Shown: positions 1-6,102 of the stretch, piece after piece
Numbering within the stretch: position 1 is the first letter of the stretch
Layout: every line of letters begins with the position of its first letter
Origin: Desulfobacteraceae bacterium
Lineage (GTDB): Bacteria; Desulfobacterota; Desulfobacteria; Desulfobacterales; Desulfobacteraceae
Direction of reading: 5' to 3'
DNA length: 6,170 nucleotides
Assembly (NCBI GenBank): GCA_015486915.1
Contig: WFQS01000200.1
Coordinates: forward strand, 1 to 6,170
Program-made: the position numbers and the translations under genes
The notes under the pieces: generated by a model
The model's input: only the letters and a program-made list of their open reading frames with translations
The model's database searches: none
Told to the model about the DNA's origin: nothing

Positions 1-24
1 GCTTTGCTCCATAAGGAAAAAACA

Positions 25-1047
25 TTGGATATATACAAAAAACAAATGGCGATGATTGGAACTTTCCTGCTGTTATTGTGTTTTATATCTGTAAGTAAAA
101 GTTCTGCAGTGCAAAAAAACCGGGAAACGATTCAGGATAAATCATATTTTTACTATACAGTCAAAAAAGGTGATAATTTATGGGCCCTGTCCCAAAAATT
201 CTACAATTCCAATTGGGTATGGCCTGGATTGTGGGGAATTAACGGAAAAATCAAAAATCCCCATCTTATCTATCCCGGAGAAAAAATAAAAATTTTTTTA
301 CGGAAAACCCTTCAAAAGCAACCTTCAGTAAAATATGTCAAAAAATTACCACAGAGTGCAGAAAGTAGAATCATGCCCACATTTTACTATCCGGGTATGG
401 ACAGCCTGGGGTTTATAAAACAAAGAGCACTTAAACCACTTGGCCAGATCATAAAATCAAGGAATAATAAGGTTATGATGTCCCAGTCAGATATTATTTA
501 TATTGATCCACTTGAAAACAAAACCATAATTCCAGGGAAAAAATACACGGTATTTTCCACAGAAAAAATCGATTATCAAGATCATGGTAAAAAATTTAAA
601 GGTATAAAACATATAATAAAAGGCAATATAGAAATACTTAAGAACAACGGACAATACGTTACGGCAAAGATTATAAGATCCTTTCACTATATATCAGAAG
701 GAGATCTGATAATGGACTATGAAAAAAAGGGACGTGAAATCAAAATTAAAGATACTGTAAAAAATATTAATGCAGAAATAATATGTTCCGAAAATAAAAA
801 AAGCCTTATCAGCGAGAACAACATAGCATTTATCAATAAAGGAAGCCTGAACAGGATAGAACCAGGACAGATTTACAGTGTTTTCCAAAGCCAGGACTTA
901 AGAAAATCACAAATATCCAGAAAAAGGATAAGCCTTGCCCCTTTAAAAATTGGCAGATTGATTGTGCTTCACACGGAAAAAACAGCTTCTACTGTTCTGA
1001 TACTATCTGCACAAAAAGCTATAAGATCCGGATACATTGTACATTAA
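25..1047 (+). CDS. Secreted LysM-domain protein with duplicated C-terminal module
   Basis: Probable exported cell-wall-associated protein; its exact role is unknown. The N-terminus has a few basic residues, then a hydrophobic stretch (AMIGTFLLLLCFISV) and a likely signal peptidase I site after SKSSA. No good lipobox surrounds the Cys. A LysM peptidoglycan-binding domain follows at about residues 42-92: YTVKKGDNLWALSQKFY, then WVWPGLWGIN, NPHLIYPGEKIKI. The remaining ~220 residues hold two diverged copies of one module, each with an I-x-PG-x-x-Y-x-VF core, around residues 150-238 and 260-340. The start is uncertain. TTG at 25 has AAGGA seven bases upstream; TTG at 4 and ATG at 46 are in frame; and the frame is open to the window edge, so the gene could begin further left. 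It converges on the GspE gene with a 43-bp gap in which no clear terminator was found. The LysM assignment is firm; the C-terminal function is not recognised. Confidence 0.85.
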   Translation: MDIYKKQMAMIGTFLLLLCFISVSKSSAVQKNRETIQDKSYFYYTVKKGDNLWALSQKFYNSNWVWPGLWGINGKIKNPHLIYPGEKIKIFLRKTLQKQPSVKYVKKLPQSAESRIMPTFYYPGMDSLGFIKQRALKPLGQIIKSRNNKVMMSQSDIIYIDPLENKTIIPGKKYTVFSTEKIDYQDHGKKFKGIKHIIKGNIEILKNNGQYVTAKIIRSFHYISEGDLIMDYEKKGREIKIKDTVKNINAEIICSENKKSLISENNIAFINKGSLNRIEPGQIYSVFQSQDLRKSQISRKRISLAPLKIGRLIVLHTEKTASTVLILSAQKAIRSGYIVH

Positions 1048-1090
1048 TGCAGGACAAATTCATGGTACAACATTCAAGTTTATGGCTGTT

Positions 1091-2926
1091 TCATTTCTGA
1101 TCCCAGGTTACACGCAAAACTTCCTGGTATGTCGTTTCCCCCTTGAGCATCTTGTCGATTGCATTTTCCCTTAAAGTTGCCAGGCCCTCCATACAGGCAC
1201 GTTTTCTGAAGGCTGCAAGATTAATGGAACCAGATGTCATTTTCTTTAGAGATTCTGAATAGGGAAGAACTTCAAAAATACCCTGTCTGCCTTTATATCC
1301 TGTGTTTCTGCATTGTACGCACCCTTTGCCCCGTTTCAGGTGCAGCACTTTGTTCATCGTATCGTTCTGCTTCAACGCTATGCCCATTTTCTCCAACTCC
1401 CAGGCATCCATGGTAAAATCAGTTATGCAGTGGGGGCATATGATGCGCACCAGTCTCTGGGCGATCACACCGATTAAAGATGACTGTACCAGAAAAGGCG
1501 GCACCCCGAGATCAAGCAGTCTTGTAACAGAAGATACAGCGTCATTGGTGTGCAGGGTGGAAAACACAAGATGACCTGTAAGGGCTGCCTGAACTGCACT
1601 GTGAGCGGTTTCAATATCCCTGATCTCCCCAACCATTATTATATCGGGATCCTGTCGGAGTATATTCCTCAAAATAGTAGCAAATGTTATATCAATGGCC
1701 GGTTGTACAGCTATCTGATTGAATTCCTCATTAATCATCTCAATGGGCTCTTCAATTGTGGTGATATTGACTTCAGGTGTTGAAAGCATTCTCAATGTTG
1801 AATAAAGTGTCGTTGTTTTTCCGCTTCCTGTGGGACCTGTAACAAGAACAATCCCATGGGGCATGTTTATAATTTTTTTATATTTCTCAAAATCCCGTTC
1901 TAAAAAACCAAGCGCGCCAAGGTCCTGGAACAAAACATCAGGATTCATAATCCTCAAAACTGTTTTTTCCCCGAATGCCACGGGAATGGTGGAAACCCGT
2001 ATTTCCACCTCAACTCCTTCTTTTTCAATCTTTATACGCCCGTCCTGGGGCCGCCTCTTCTCAGCCATATCAAGCCTTGACAGACTCTTGATCCTGCTGA
2101 TAACAGCATTATGCACTTTACGAGGCAATTTATACACAGTATGAAGCACACCGTCTATCCTCATTCTGACAAGGCTTGTATCCCTTTTCGGTTCAATATG
2201 AATATCACTTGCCCCCTGTTCAAATGCGTAGGAAAACAGATGGTTGACGGCATTTATTATATGATGATCCGTTGAGGGAAGTTCATCAATGGTTTTCAGT
2301 CTTACATATTGTTCCAGGTTTCCAATATCAACACTCATTGACGTAAACTGATCTTCAGCCGCATTAATGGAATACCGGAATCCAAAAAACTCATCTATGA
2401 GTTTAATAATATCTGATTTTGAACTTATAACAGTAATTACATTAAAATGTGATACTCTTTCCACATCGCGGATTGCATCTTGATTAAATGGATTGGGAGT
2501 TGCCACAACAAGCTTGCCTTCACTCATTTCCAGGGGAAGAAGCAGATGTTTTCGTGCAAAAGTCCTTGGAATCGTTTTGGTTACAAGATTAAGTTCAAGT
2601 TCAAGAGGATCAATTTTTTTATATTCAAAACCCCATGCTCCGGCTAGGGCCTGATAAATAGAATCTTCATCAATTATTCTGTCAGGATCATCATATCTTT
2701 TCATTTTCAGAGCAATAATTACGTCAACAAAATCCACACCGGGAAGAATTCTCACAGAATCCCCCCCTTTTTTCAGATTTTCTGTTTTTTTAAGTTCAAT
2801 GGACTTTTTTACGGCCTTTTCATTTTCCAGGGCATATTTTGCCTGTTGTCCGGAAATAAGCCCTGCATTAATGAGATTGGCACAAATCTGTTCTGATGAG
2901 AGTTCATTGGCATTCTGATCAAGCAT
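1091..2926 (-). CDS. gspE: GspE/PulE/PilB-family secretion or type IV pilus assembly ATPase
   Basis: Cytoplasmic hexameric ATPase that would power a type II secretion pseudopilus or a type IV pilus. The 611-residue protein is complete. Its N-terminal MshEN/T2SSE_N-type region (about 12-185) includes LINAGLISGQQAKYAL and a later LLLPLEMSEGKLVVATPNPF. The ATPase core has GASDIHIEP (238-246), an Asp box around RIDGVLH (256-262), Walker A GPTGSGKT (364-371), Walker B DIIMVGE (428-434) and a His box TGHLVFSTLHTNDA (450-463). A zinc-binding element is formed by CPHC (497-500) and CVQC (536-539), followed by GRQGIFEVL. All catalytic motifs are intact. Family members are commonly 500-600 aa; the extra length here is N-terminal. 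The ATG at 2926 has only a distant AAGGGG, about 15 bases upstream, and no other in-frame start precedes a stop. No partner secretion or pilus genes lie in the window, so GspE and PilB cannot be told apart. Confidence 0.93.
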   Translation of the reverse strand: MLDQNANELSSEQICANLINAGLISGQQAKYALENEKAVKKSIELKKTENLKKGGDSVRILPGVDFVDVIIALKMKRYDDPDRIIDEDSIYQALAGAWGFEYKKIDPLELELNLVTKTIPRTFARKHLLLPLEMSEGKLVVATPNPFNQDAIRDVERVSHFNVITVISSKSDIIKLIDEFFGFRYSINAAEDQFTSMSVDIGNLEQYVRLKTIDELPSTDHHIINAVNHLFSYAFEQGASDIHIEPKRDTSLVRMRIDGVLHTVYKLPRKVHNAVISRIKSLSRLDMAEKRRPQDGRIKIEKEGVEVEIRVSTIPVAFGEKTVLRIMNPDVLFQDLGALGFLERDFEKYKKIINMPHGIVLVTGPTGSGKTTTLYSTLRMLSTPEVNITTIEEPIEMINEEFNQIAVQPAIDITFATILRNILRQDPDIIMVGEIRDIETAHSAVQAALTGHLVFSTLHTNDAVSSVTRLLDLGVPPFLVQSSLIGVIAQRLVRIICPHCITDFTMDAWELEKMGIALKQNDTMNKVLHLKRGKGCVQCRNTGYKGRQGIFEVLPYSESLKKMTSGSINLAAFRKRACMEGLATLRENAIDKMLKGETTYQEVLRVTWDQK

Positions 2927-2981
2927 GGTATATATTAATCACCCCTTACACTTAAAAAAACTATAAACATGTTGAATTCTG

Positions 2982-2996
2982 TGATAATATTTATCA
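2982..2996. promoter_or_regulatory. Fur-box-like palindrome upstream of the GspE gene
   Basis: TGATAATATTTATCA has perfect 6-bp inverted arms (TGATAA/TTATCA) around a 3-bp centre. It matches the Fur 7-1-7 core TGATAAT-N-ATTATCA at 13 of 14 specified bases. It lies 55-70 bp upstream of the GspE start and about 210 bp upstream of mqnB. It sits where a -35 would fall if TATAGT (complement of 2960-2965) is the GspE -10, a place where a repressor would act. The region is very AT-rich, so chance is a real alternative. Confidence 0.3.
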
Positions 2997-3068
2997 TAAC
3001 TTTTTATTACTCTACTCTTTTTTTACATGGAAAATTATCAAACTGAAATATAAAAACATGACTTACTA

Positions 3069-3074
3069 TATAAT
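3069..3074 (+). promoter_or_regulatory. Possible -10 element for mqnB
   Basis: A perfect TATAAT sits about 130 bp upstream of the mqnB start in the otherwise gene-free 2927-3205 interval. No good -35 is found at 16-18 bp spacing; the best upstream match, CTGAAA at 3043-3048, is 20 bp away. The rest of the interval holds only a small hairpin (ATGGG/CCCAT, 3117-3135) and the palindrome at 2982-2996. Confidence 0.3.
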
Positions 3075-3205
3075 ACAAATTCAGCCCCAGGACTATAATA
3101 AAAAAAATAAAACCATATGGGAGTTAAAAACCCATGAAAAAGCAGATTTATATCAGGGATTAAAATTTAATCATAACTTCGGAACTCTTTAATAATAGAC
3201 AAAAT

Positions 3206-3970
3206 ATGAAAACTGATATTCTTATAATTTCACCAACAAAAATAGAAATAGCTCCTCTTCTAAAGCTTGCTGAAAAGCAGTCTGAAACCAAAAATGAGTC
3301 CGGCAGTACCATAATTAATGCAAGGTATATGAAAAAAAAATTTAACATTCTCATAACAGAACCCGGCATTGTTAACACAGCCCATGCATTGACCGCAGAA
3401 ATAATACGAAACCGGCCTGCCATTGTGATACAAACGGGCATTGCAGGTATTTTCAAAAAAACAGGACTTAAAATAGGCGATATTGCTGTTGCAGAATCAG
3501 AACAATACATACATGCAGGTATTGAAACAGGCAGGTCGAACAGAAATCTTAACCTTGATCCTCTCCCATTTGACCTGATTTCAGGCAGAAGTATAACGAA
3601 AAAAGGTGTTTTCCCGGTGGATTCAGGACTTTCACGACTCTGTTTTAAAATTCTGCAGAATTATTTTTCAATGAAAAATATTCAGGTTAGCAGGGGATTG
3701 TTCATTACCGTATCAACAATAACCGGTTCAAAAAGCACTGCTGAAGAACTGTTTTCAATTTTTTCCCCATGCATGGAAGCAATGGAAGGGGCAGCTGCCG
3801 CCCATGTGGCAGCACTTTACAAAATACCGTTTATTGAAATAAGAGCGGGATCCAATTATGTCGGACAAAGAAATAAATCCAAATGGGATATCCCCCTTGC
3901 AGCAGAAAGGGCTTCACTTGCCGTTGCTGCACTGATTGAAAGGACGTCTGAAATTGTATCTGAGTCTTAA
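3206..3970 (+). CDS. mqnB: Futalosine hydrolase (menaquinone biosynthesis)
   Basis: Predicted to hydrolyse futalosine to hypoxanthine and dehypoxanthine futalosine, a cytoplasmic step of the futalosine (Mqn) route to menaquinone. The 254-aa protein has the nucleosidase-phosphorylase fold signatures: TGIAGIF (77-83), KIGDIAVAESEQYIHAG (89-105), MEAMEGAAAAHVA (190-202) and RAGSNYVGQRNKSKWDIP (213-230). The EAMEGAA segment corresponds to the ribose-binding glutamates of MTA/SAH nucleosidases. In the last motif an Asn (SNYVG) stands where those nucleosidases have their catalytic Asp, which from memory is typical of MqnB and separates it from Pfs/MTAN. The ATG at 3206 lacks a recognisable Shine-Dalgarno sequence (only AT-rich bases precede it), yet no alternative ATG, GTG or TTG exists before an in-frame stop at 3161. 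No other mqn gene is visible, so the pathway appears scattered. The gene converges on the AMMECR1 gene with an 87-bp gap lacking a convincing terminator. Confidence 0.92.
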   Translation: MKTDILIISPTKIEIAPLLKLAEKQSETKNESGSTIINARYMKKKFNILITEPGIVNTAHALTAEIIRNRPAIVIQTGIAGIFKKTGLKIGDIAVAESEQYIHAGIETGRSNRNLNLDPLPFDLISGRSITKKGVFPVDSGLSRLCFKILQNYFSMKNIQVSRGLFITVSTITGSKSTAEELFSIFSPCMEAMEGAAAAHVAALYKIPFIEIRAGSNYVGQRNKSKWDIPLAAERASLAVAALIERTSEIVSES

Positions 3971-4057
3971 AAATAAAACTTCACTTACTGACATCTGCCA
4001 GAAATTGTTTTGTCTGATTCCTGCCGGCACAACATTAAAAAAAAGCTCAATATTAAC

Positions 4058-4687
4058 TTAAACCCTGTACAAAGGTTTTTCATTAAAATACTGAACATGA
4101 TAAATTTTCACATCAAGATCACCTTTTTCCCATTCATCTCCGGGAAGTCCCGCTTTTCTGCAAAGTTGTGAGAAAAAACTTTCCGCATCGGGAAGCTGAT
4201 CCCAGACCTGGGGCAAAAATGTAGCCCCTGCCCTGCCTTTACTTATGATAACTCCATCAACTCCCGGTTCAAGCTTTGAAACAAGGTCTTTTCCATCTGA
4301 ATACTCAAGCTTTTCAGGTCGTGAAAGAATACTGACTTCAATATCAATTTCGTTAAATTCATCCATTGAAAGGGGAGAGAACCTCGGGTCATAAAATGCT
4401 GCGTTGATTGAATTATTAATAACTCCCTGCACTATTGTTTCATGCGGCTCAAGACTTCCTATACATCCCCTGAGACGGCCATTTAAATGCAAAGTTACAA
4501 AAACACCTTTTTTTTCGTTCAAAAACTTATCGTCAAAAGATTTACCCGAAAATTTTATTTCTCCGCTTTCTTTATCAAAGGGAATTCCAAGTCTTTCCGC
4601 TATGGTACTTCTTGCAAGCTTTAGAAGAAATTTCCCTTCATCAGGTGAATAATCTTCCAGTACTTCAGTTTTTTTTCTCTTTTCCAT
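4058..4687 (-). CDS. amrA: AMMECR1-domain protein (AmmeMemoRadiSam system protein A)
   Basis: A 209-aa protein covering a complete AMMECR1 domain. Visible family signatures are LRGCIGSLEP (72-81), FYDPRFSPL (98-106), VDGVIISKGRAGATFLPQVW (143-162) and a C-terminal FFSQLCRKAGLPGDEW. The family is widespread in bacteria, archaea and eukaryotes. In many prokaryotes it is encoded with a Memo-like protein and a radical SAM protein (hence the name), but neither partner is adjacent here. The biochemical function is not established; the invariant RGCIG surface is thought to be an active or binding site. I chose ATG at 4687 because GGGG lies six bases upstream and because family members begin shortly before the ..DEGKFLLKLAR.. 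helix. An in-frame GTG at 4732 would add 15 residues (with CAGCG) but has no ribosome binding site. The gene is divergent from the DUF3334 gene. Confidence 0.9.
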   Translation of the reverse strand: MEKRKKTEVLEDYSPDEGKFLLKLARSTIAERLGIPFDKESGEIKFSGKSFDDKFLNEKKGVFVTLHLNGRLRGCIGSLEPHETIVQGVINNSINAAFYDPRFSPLSMDEFNEIDIEVSILSRPEKLEYSDGKDLVSKLEPGVDGVIISKGRAGATFLPQVWDQLPDAESFFSQLCRKAGLPGDEWEKGDLDVKIYHVQYFNEKPLYRV

Positions 4688-4801
4688 ACCACACCCCGCA
4701 CAATATATACTTTGCCCTCGTGTTGACGTCACAAAGCCGATAAACGTAAAGAATACATGCTGTTTTTATAGAACCATAAAAAAGCAATTAATGCAACCTG
4801 C

Positions 4802-4830
4802 TTGACACTTCAAAATTCAAAATGTAATAT
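4802..4830 (+). promoter_or_regulatory. Sigma-70-type promoter for the DUF3334 gene
   Basis: A perfect -35 TTGACA (4802-4807) and a -10 TAATAT (4825-4830) are separated by exactly 17 bp. Transcription would start near 4837, giving a leader of about 50 nt before the ATG at 4888. It is the best constitutive-looking promoter in the window. It lies in the 200-bp gap between the divergent AMMECR1 and DUF3334 genes. No comparable promoter was found for the AMMECR1 side. Confidence 0.65.
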
Positions 4831-4887
4831 CATGATAAATATGTCAAAATAAATTTTATACTTTTGTATGTTTCAATGGGAGGAATA

Positions 4888-5619
4888 ATGATAAACGAAA
4901 CAAATACAGACGACACAACAATTAAATCTACAAGGGAAATTCTTCTAATCCTGTGCAAGGCTATAAAAAATGTTATGAAAAAAGCTTCAAATCGTGAAAT
5001 CACATTTTCACCCCTTGTTCAAAAAATAAAAAAAACCTGTCTGAAACCGGATATTGGATGTTTTACAATTTTTGAAGGTGGAATTTCAGGACTTCTCATT
5101 ATGAATTTTTCTGCTGAAGCTTCCCTTGAGATCTACCGAAGTTACATGCTTAACATGGGAATACCTGAAGATGAGCTTTCAATACTTCACACGTCAGATG
5201 ATGTTGCTAATTCCCTTGGAGAGTTGATGAATCAGGCAACGGGAAAATTTAAAACAGACCTGAAAAACGAGCTTTCTATTTCTATTAAACTGAACCAGCC
5301 AAAGATGCTCACAATAAATAAAGATATTATAATCTCAATAGACACCCAGATAGATGATCCTCAATACCGCAGGGTCTCCTTTGAAACAGAAAACCATCAT
5401 CCTTTTTATGTTGAACTTGGAATAGAGAAAACTGAATTTGAAGAACTTTTCCCATTTGAAAAACAGAAACAGGAAAATATTGAAGACATTATGCTGCATG
5501 CCAGGGAAAAACAGAACCGTGATGCCCAGGCTGATGATAACACCTGTGATACAGATGAGTCCGACGTAACTGACAGTGGGAAAGCAGATGATGAATTCAT
5601 GAAAAAAATGGGATTGTAA
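4888..5619 (+). CDS. DUF3334-family protein, CheX/CheC-like
   Basis: A soluble 243-aa protein with no signal peptide or membrane segment. The core (about 12-190) matches my memory of DUF3334 proteins from gammaproteobacteria, including KTCLKPDIGCFTIFEGGISGL, LHTSDDVANSLGELMNQ and NQPKML. SLGELMNQATG (109-119) has the E-x-x-N arrangement (E112, N115) that supplies the catalytic Glu and Asn in CheC, CheX and FliY phosphatases, followed by a downstream Pro (NQPKM). This suggests a CheY-P-type phosphatase or binding fold, but that is inference. The C-terminus (about 195-235) is charged, acidic and low-complexity, ending in DDEFMKKMGL. I chose ATG at 4888 because GGAGG sits four bases upstream; that site would lie inside the coding sequence if an upstream TTG (4864) were used. 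A strong promoter precedes it, and it is probably monocistronic. No chemotaxis genes are adjacent. Confidence 0.8.
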   Translation: MINETNTDDTTIKSTREILLILCKAIKNVMKKASNREITFSPLVQKIKKTCLKPDIGCFTIFEGGISGLLIMNFSAEASLEIYRSYMLNMGIPEDELSILHTSDDVANSLGELMNQATGKFKTDLKNELSISIKLNQPKMLTINKDIIISIDTQIDDPQYRRVSFETENHHPFYVELGIEKTEFEELFPFEKQKQENIEDIMLHAREKQNRDAQADDNTCDTDESDVTDSGKADDEFMKKMGL

Positions 5620-5655
5620 GTTTCTCTCTATTATTCACAAATAAAAAAATAAAGC

Positions 5656-5684
5656 TTGACACATATTCTCTTTTTTTGTATCTG
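5656..5684 (+). promoter_or_regulatory. Promoter for the cobalamin riboswitch transcript
   Basis: A perfect -35 TTGACA (5656-5661) is followed after 17 bp by a weaker -10-like TATCTG (5679-5684). The predicted start near 5690 falls just ahead of the riboswitch aptamer, in a region with no other role. The -10 match is poor, so the exact start is uncertain. Confidence 0.45.
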
Positions 5685-5992
5685 AGTTCCACAATTTTTG
5701 TGGTTGCCATGGCAAACGGAACACGGTGCAAATCCGTGACGGTCCCGCCGCTGTAACCGGAAACATCTGTTTTTTTGAAATTGCCACTGTTGGAATAAGA
5801 CCTTTACAAAAAGCTCAATTTCGCCGGGTTAAACAAAAACAAAAAATTTAACTTAAGAAATACATTGACTATTCTAAAGATTTAAATTTTAGTCTGACGT
5901 AAAAATCGGGTGGATAATAAAGAGTCATAAAGGCCTGGAAACGGGAAGACAAAAAAAACAGGTTTAATGCCGGAAGTCAGAAGACGAGCCAG
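5685..5992 (+). promoter_or_regulatory. Cobalamin (B12) riboswitch aptamer
   Basis: RNA element that binds adenosylcobalamin or a related corrinoid and would lower expression of the downstream gene. Conserved blocks appear in order: CGGAACACGGTGCAAATCCG (5717-5736), where CACGG/CCGTG pair at 5722-5726 and 5734-5738; GGTCCCGCCGCTGTAACCGG (5741-5760); TTGCCACTG (5781-5789); CGGGAAG (5942-5948); and a B12-box-like AAGTCAGAAGACGAGCC (5974-5990). GGTT (5702-5705) can pair with AGCC (5987-5990) to close the domain. A short CCACAA/TTGTGG hairpin (5689-5703) lies at the 5' edge. About 150 nt of AT-rich sequence separates CCACTG from GGGAAG, far more than in typical members. The core blocks make the class assignment firm; the exact ends are estimates. 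Confidence 0.92.
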
Positions 5993-6022
5993 GCAGTAAT
6001 CATTGAAGTCGAACCTGATGGT

Positions 6023-6064
6023 AAAGGGTTTTGTAAGATTTATTTCTTGCAAAACCCTTTTTTT
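6023..6064 (+). terminator. Intrinsic terminator, riboswitch expression platform
   Basis: A 16-bp stem (6023-6038 with 6045-6060) has one G-U wobble and a 6-nt loop. It ends in a run of seven T (6058-6064). It sits about 30 nt after the B12 box and about 40 nt before the ThiC-family start, so it acts as a leader terminator, presumably favoured when cobalamin is bound. This implies transcriptional control, not occlusion of the ribosome binding site. Confidence 0.85.
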
Positions 6065-6078
6065 ATTGGGTTTTGCAA
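6047..6078 (+). repeat. Alternative hairpin overlapping the terminator
   Basis: TTGCAAAACCC (6047-6057, the 3' arm of the terminator) is also perfectly complementary to GGGTTTTGCAA (6068-6078), giving an 11-bp stem with a 10-nt loop that contains the T run. The latter segment is a near-exact direct repeat (10 of 11) of the terminator's 5' arm at 6026-6036. The two hairpins are mutually exclusive, so this one is a possible antiterminator. The ribosome binding site (GAGG, 6094-6097) stays outside both. Confidence 0.5.
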
Positions 6079-6102
6079 AAAAGATTATATAGCGAGGATA
6101 CT

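Noticed and set aside
1037..1070. Inverted repeat TTGTAC...GTACAA between the convergent LysM and GspE genes.
   Set aside because: Only 6 bp with a 22-nt spacer and no T run; it overlaps the end of the LysM coding sequence and is not a convincing terminator.
1234..2144. Several open frames on the + strand opposite the GspE gene.
   Set aside because: They are antisense shadows: the minus-strand frame encodes a full set of intact ATPase motifs, and these have no recognisable protein features.
3134..3163. Possible 9-codon leader peptide (MKKQIYIRD) with GGGAG upstream, ahead of mqnB.
   Set aside because: Too short, no attenuator-like terminator after it, and the G-rich stretch is part of a small hairpin; no independent support.
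3160..3510. Minus-strand open frame overlapping the 5' part of mqnB.
   Set aside because: It lies antisense to well-conserved mqnB motifs and shows no family features of its own.
3971..4057. Possible bidirectional terminator between mqnB and the AMMECR1 gene (CAGA/TCTG, GCCGGC and an A run).
   Set aside because: The stems are only 4-6 bp and not positioned next to a T run in the correct orientation.
4724..4731. Perfect 8-bp palindrome TGACGTCA upstream of the AMMECR1 start.
   Set aside because: An isolated 8-bp palindrome is expected by chance at this scale, and no matching site lies near other genes here.
6012..6019. AACCTGAT, a motif also found in TPP (thi-box) riboswitches, ahead of a ThiC-family gene; GGATAAT also occurs at 5912-5918.
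   Set aside because: The order is wrong (GGATAAT lies upstream), there is no CTGAGA block or GGATAATGCC following it, and the surrounding RNA is a clear cobalamin aptamer.
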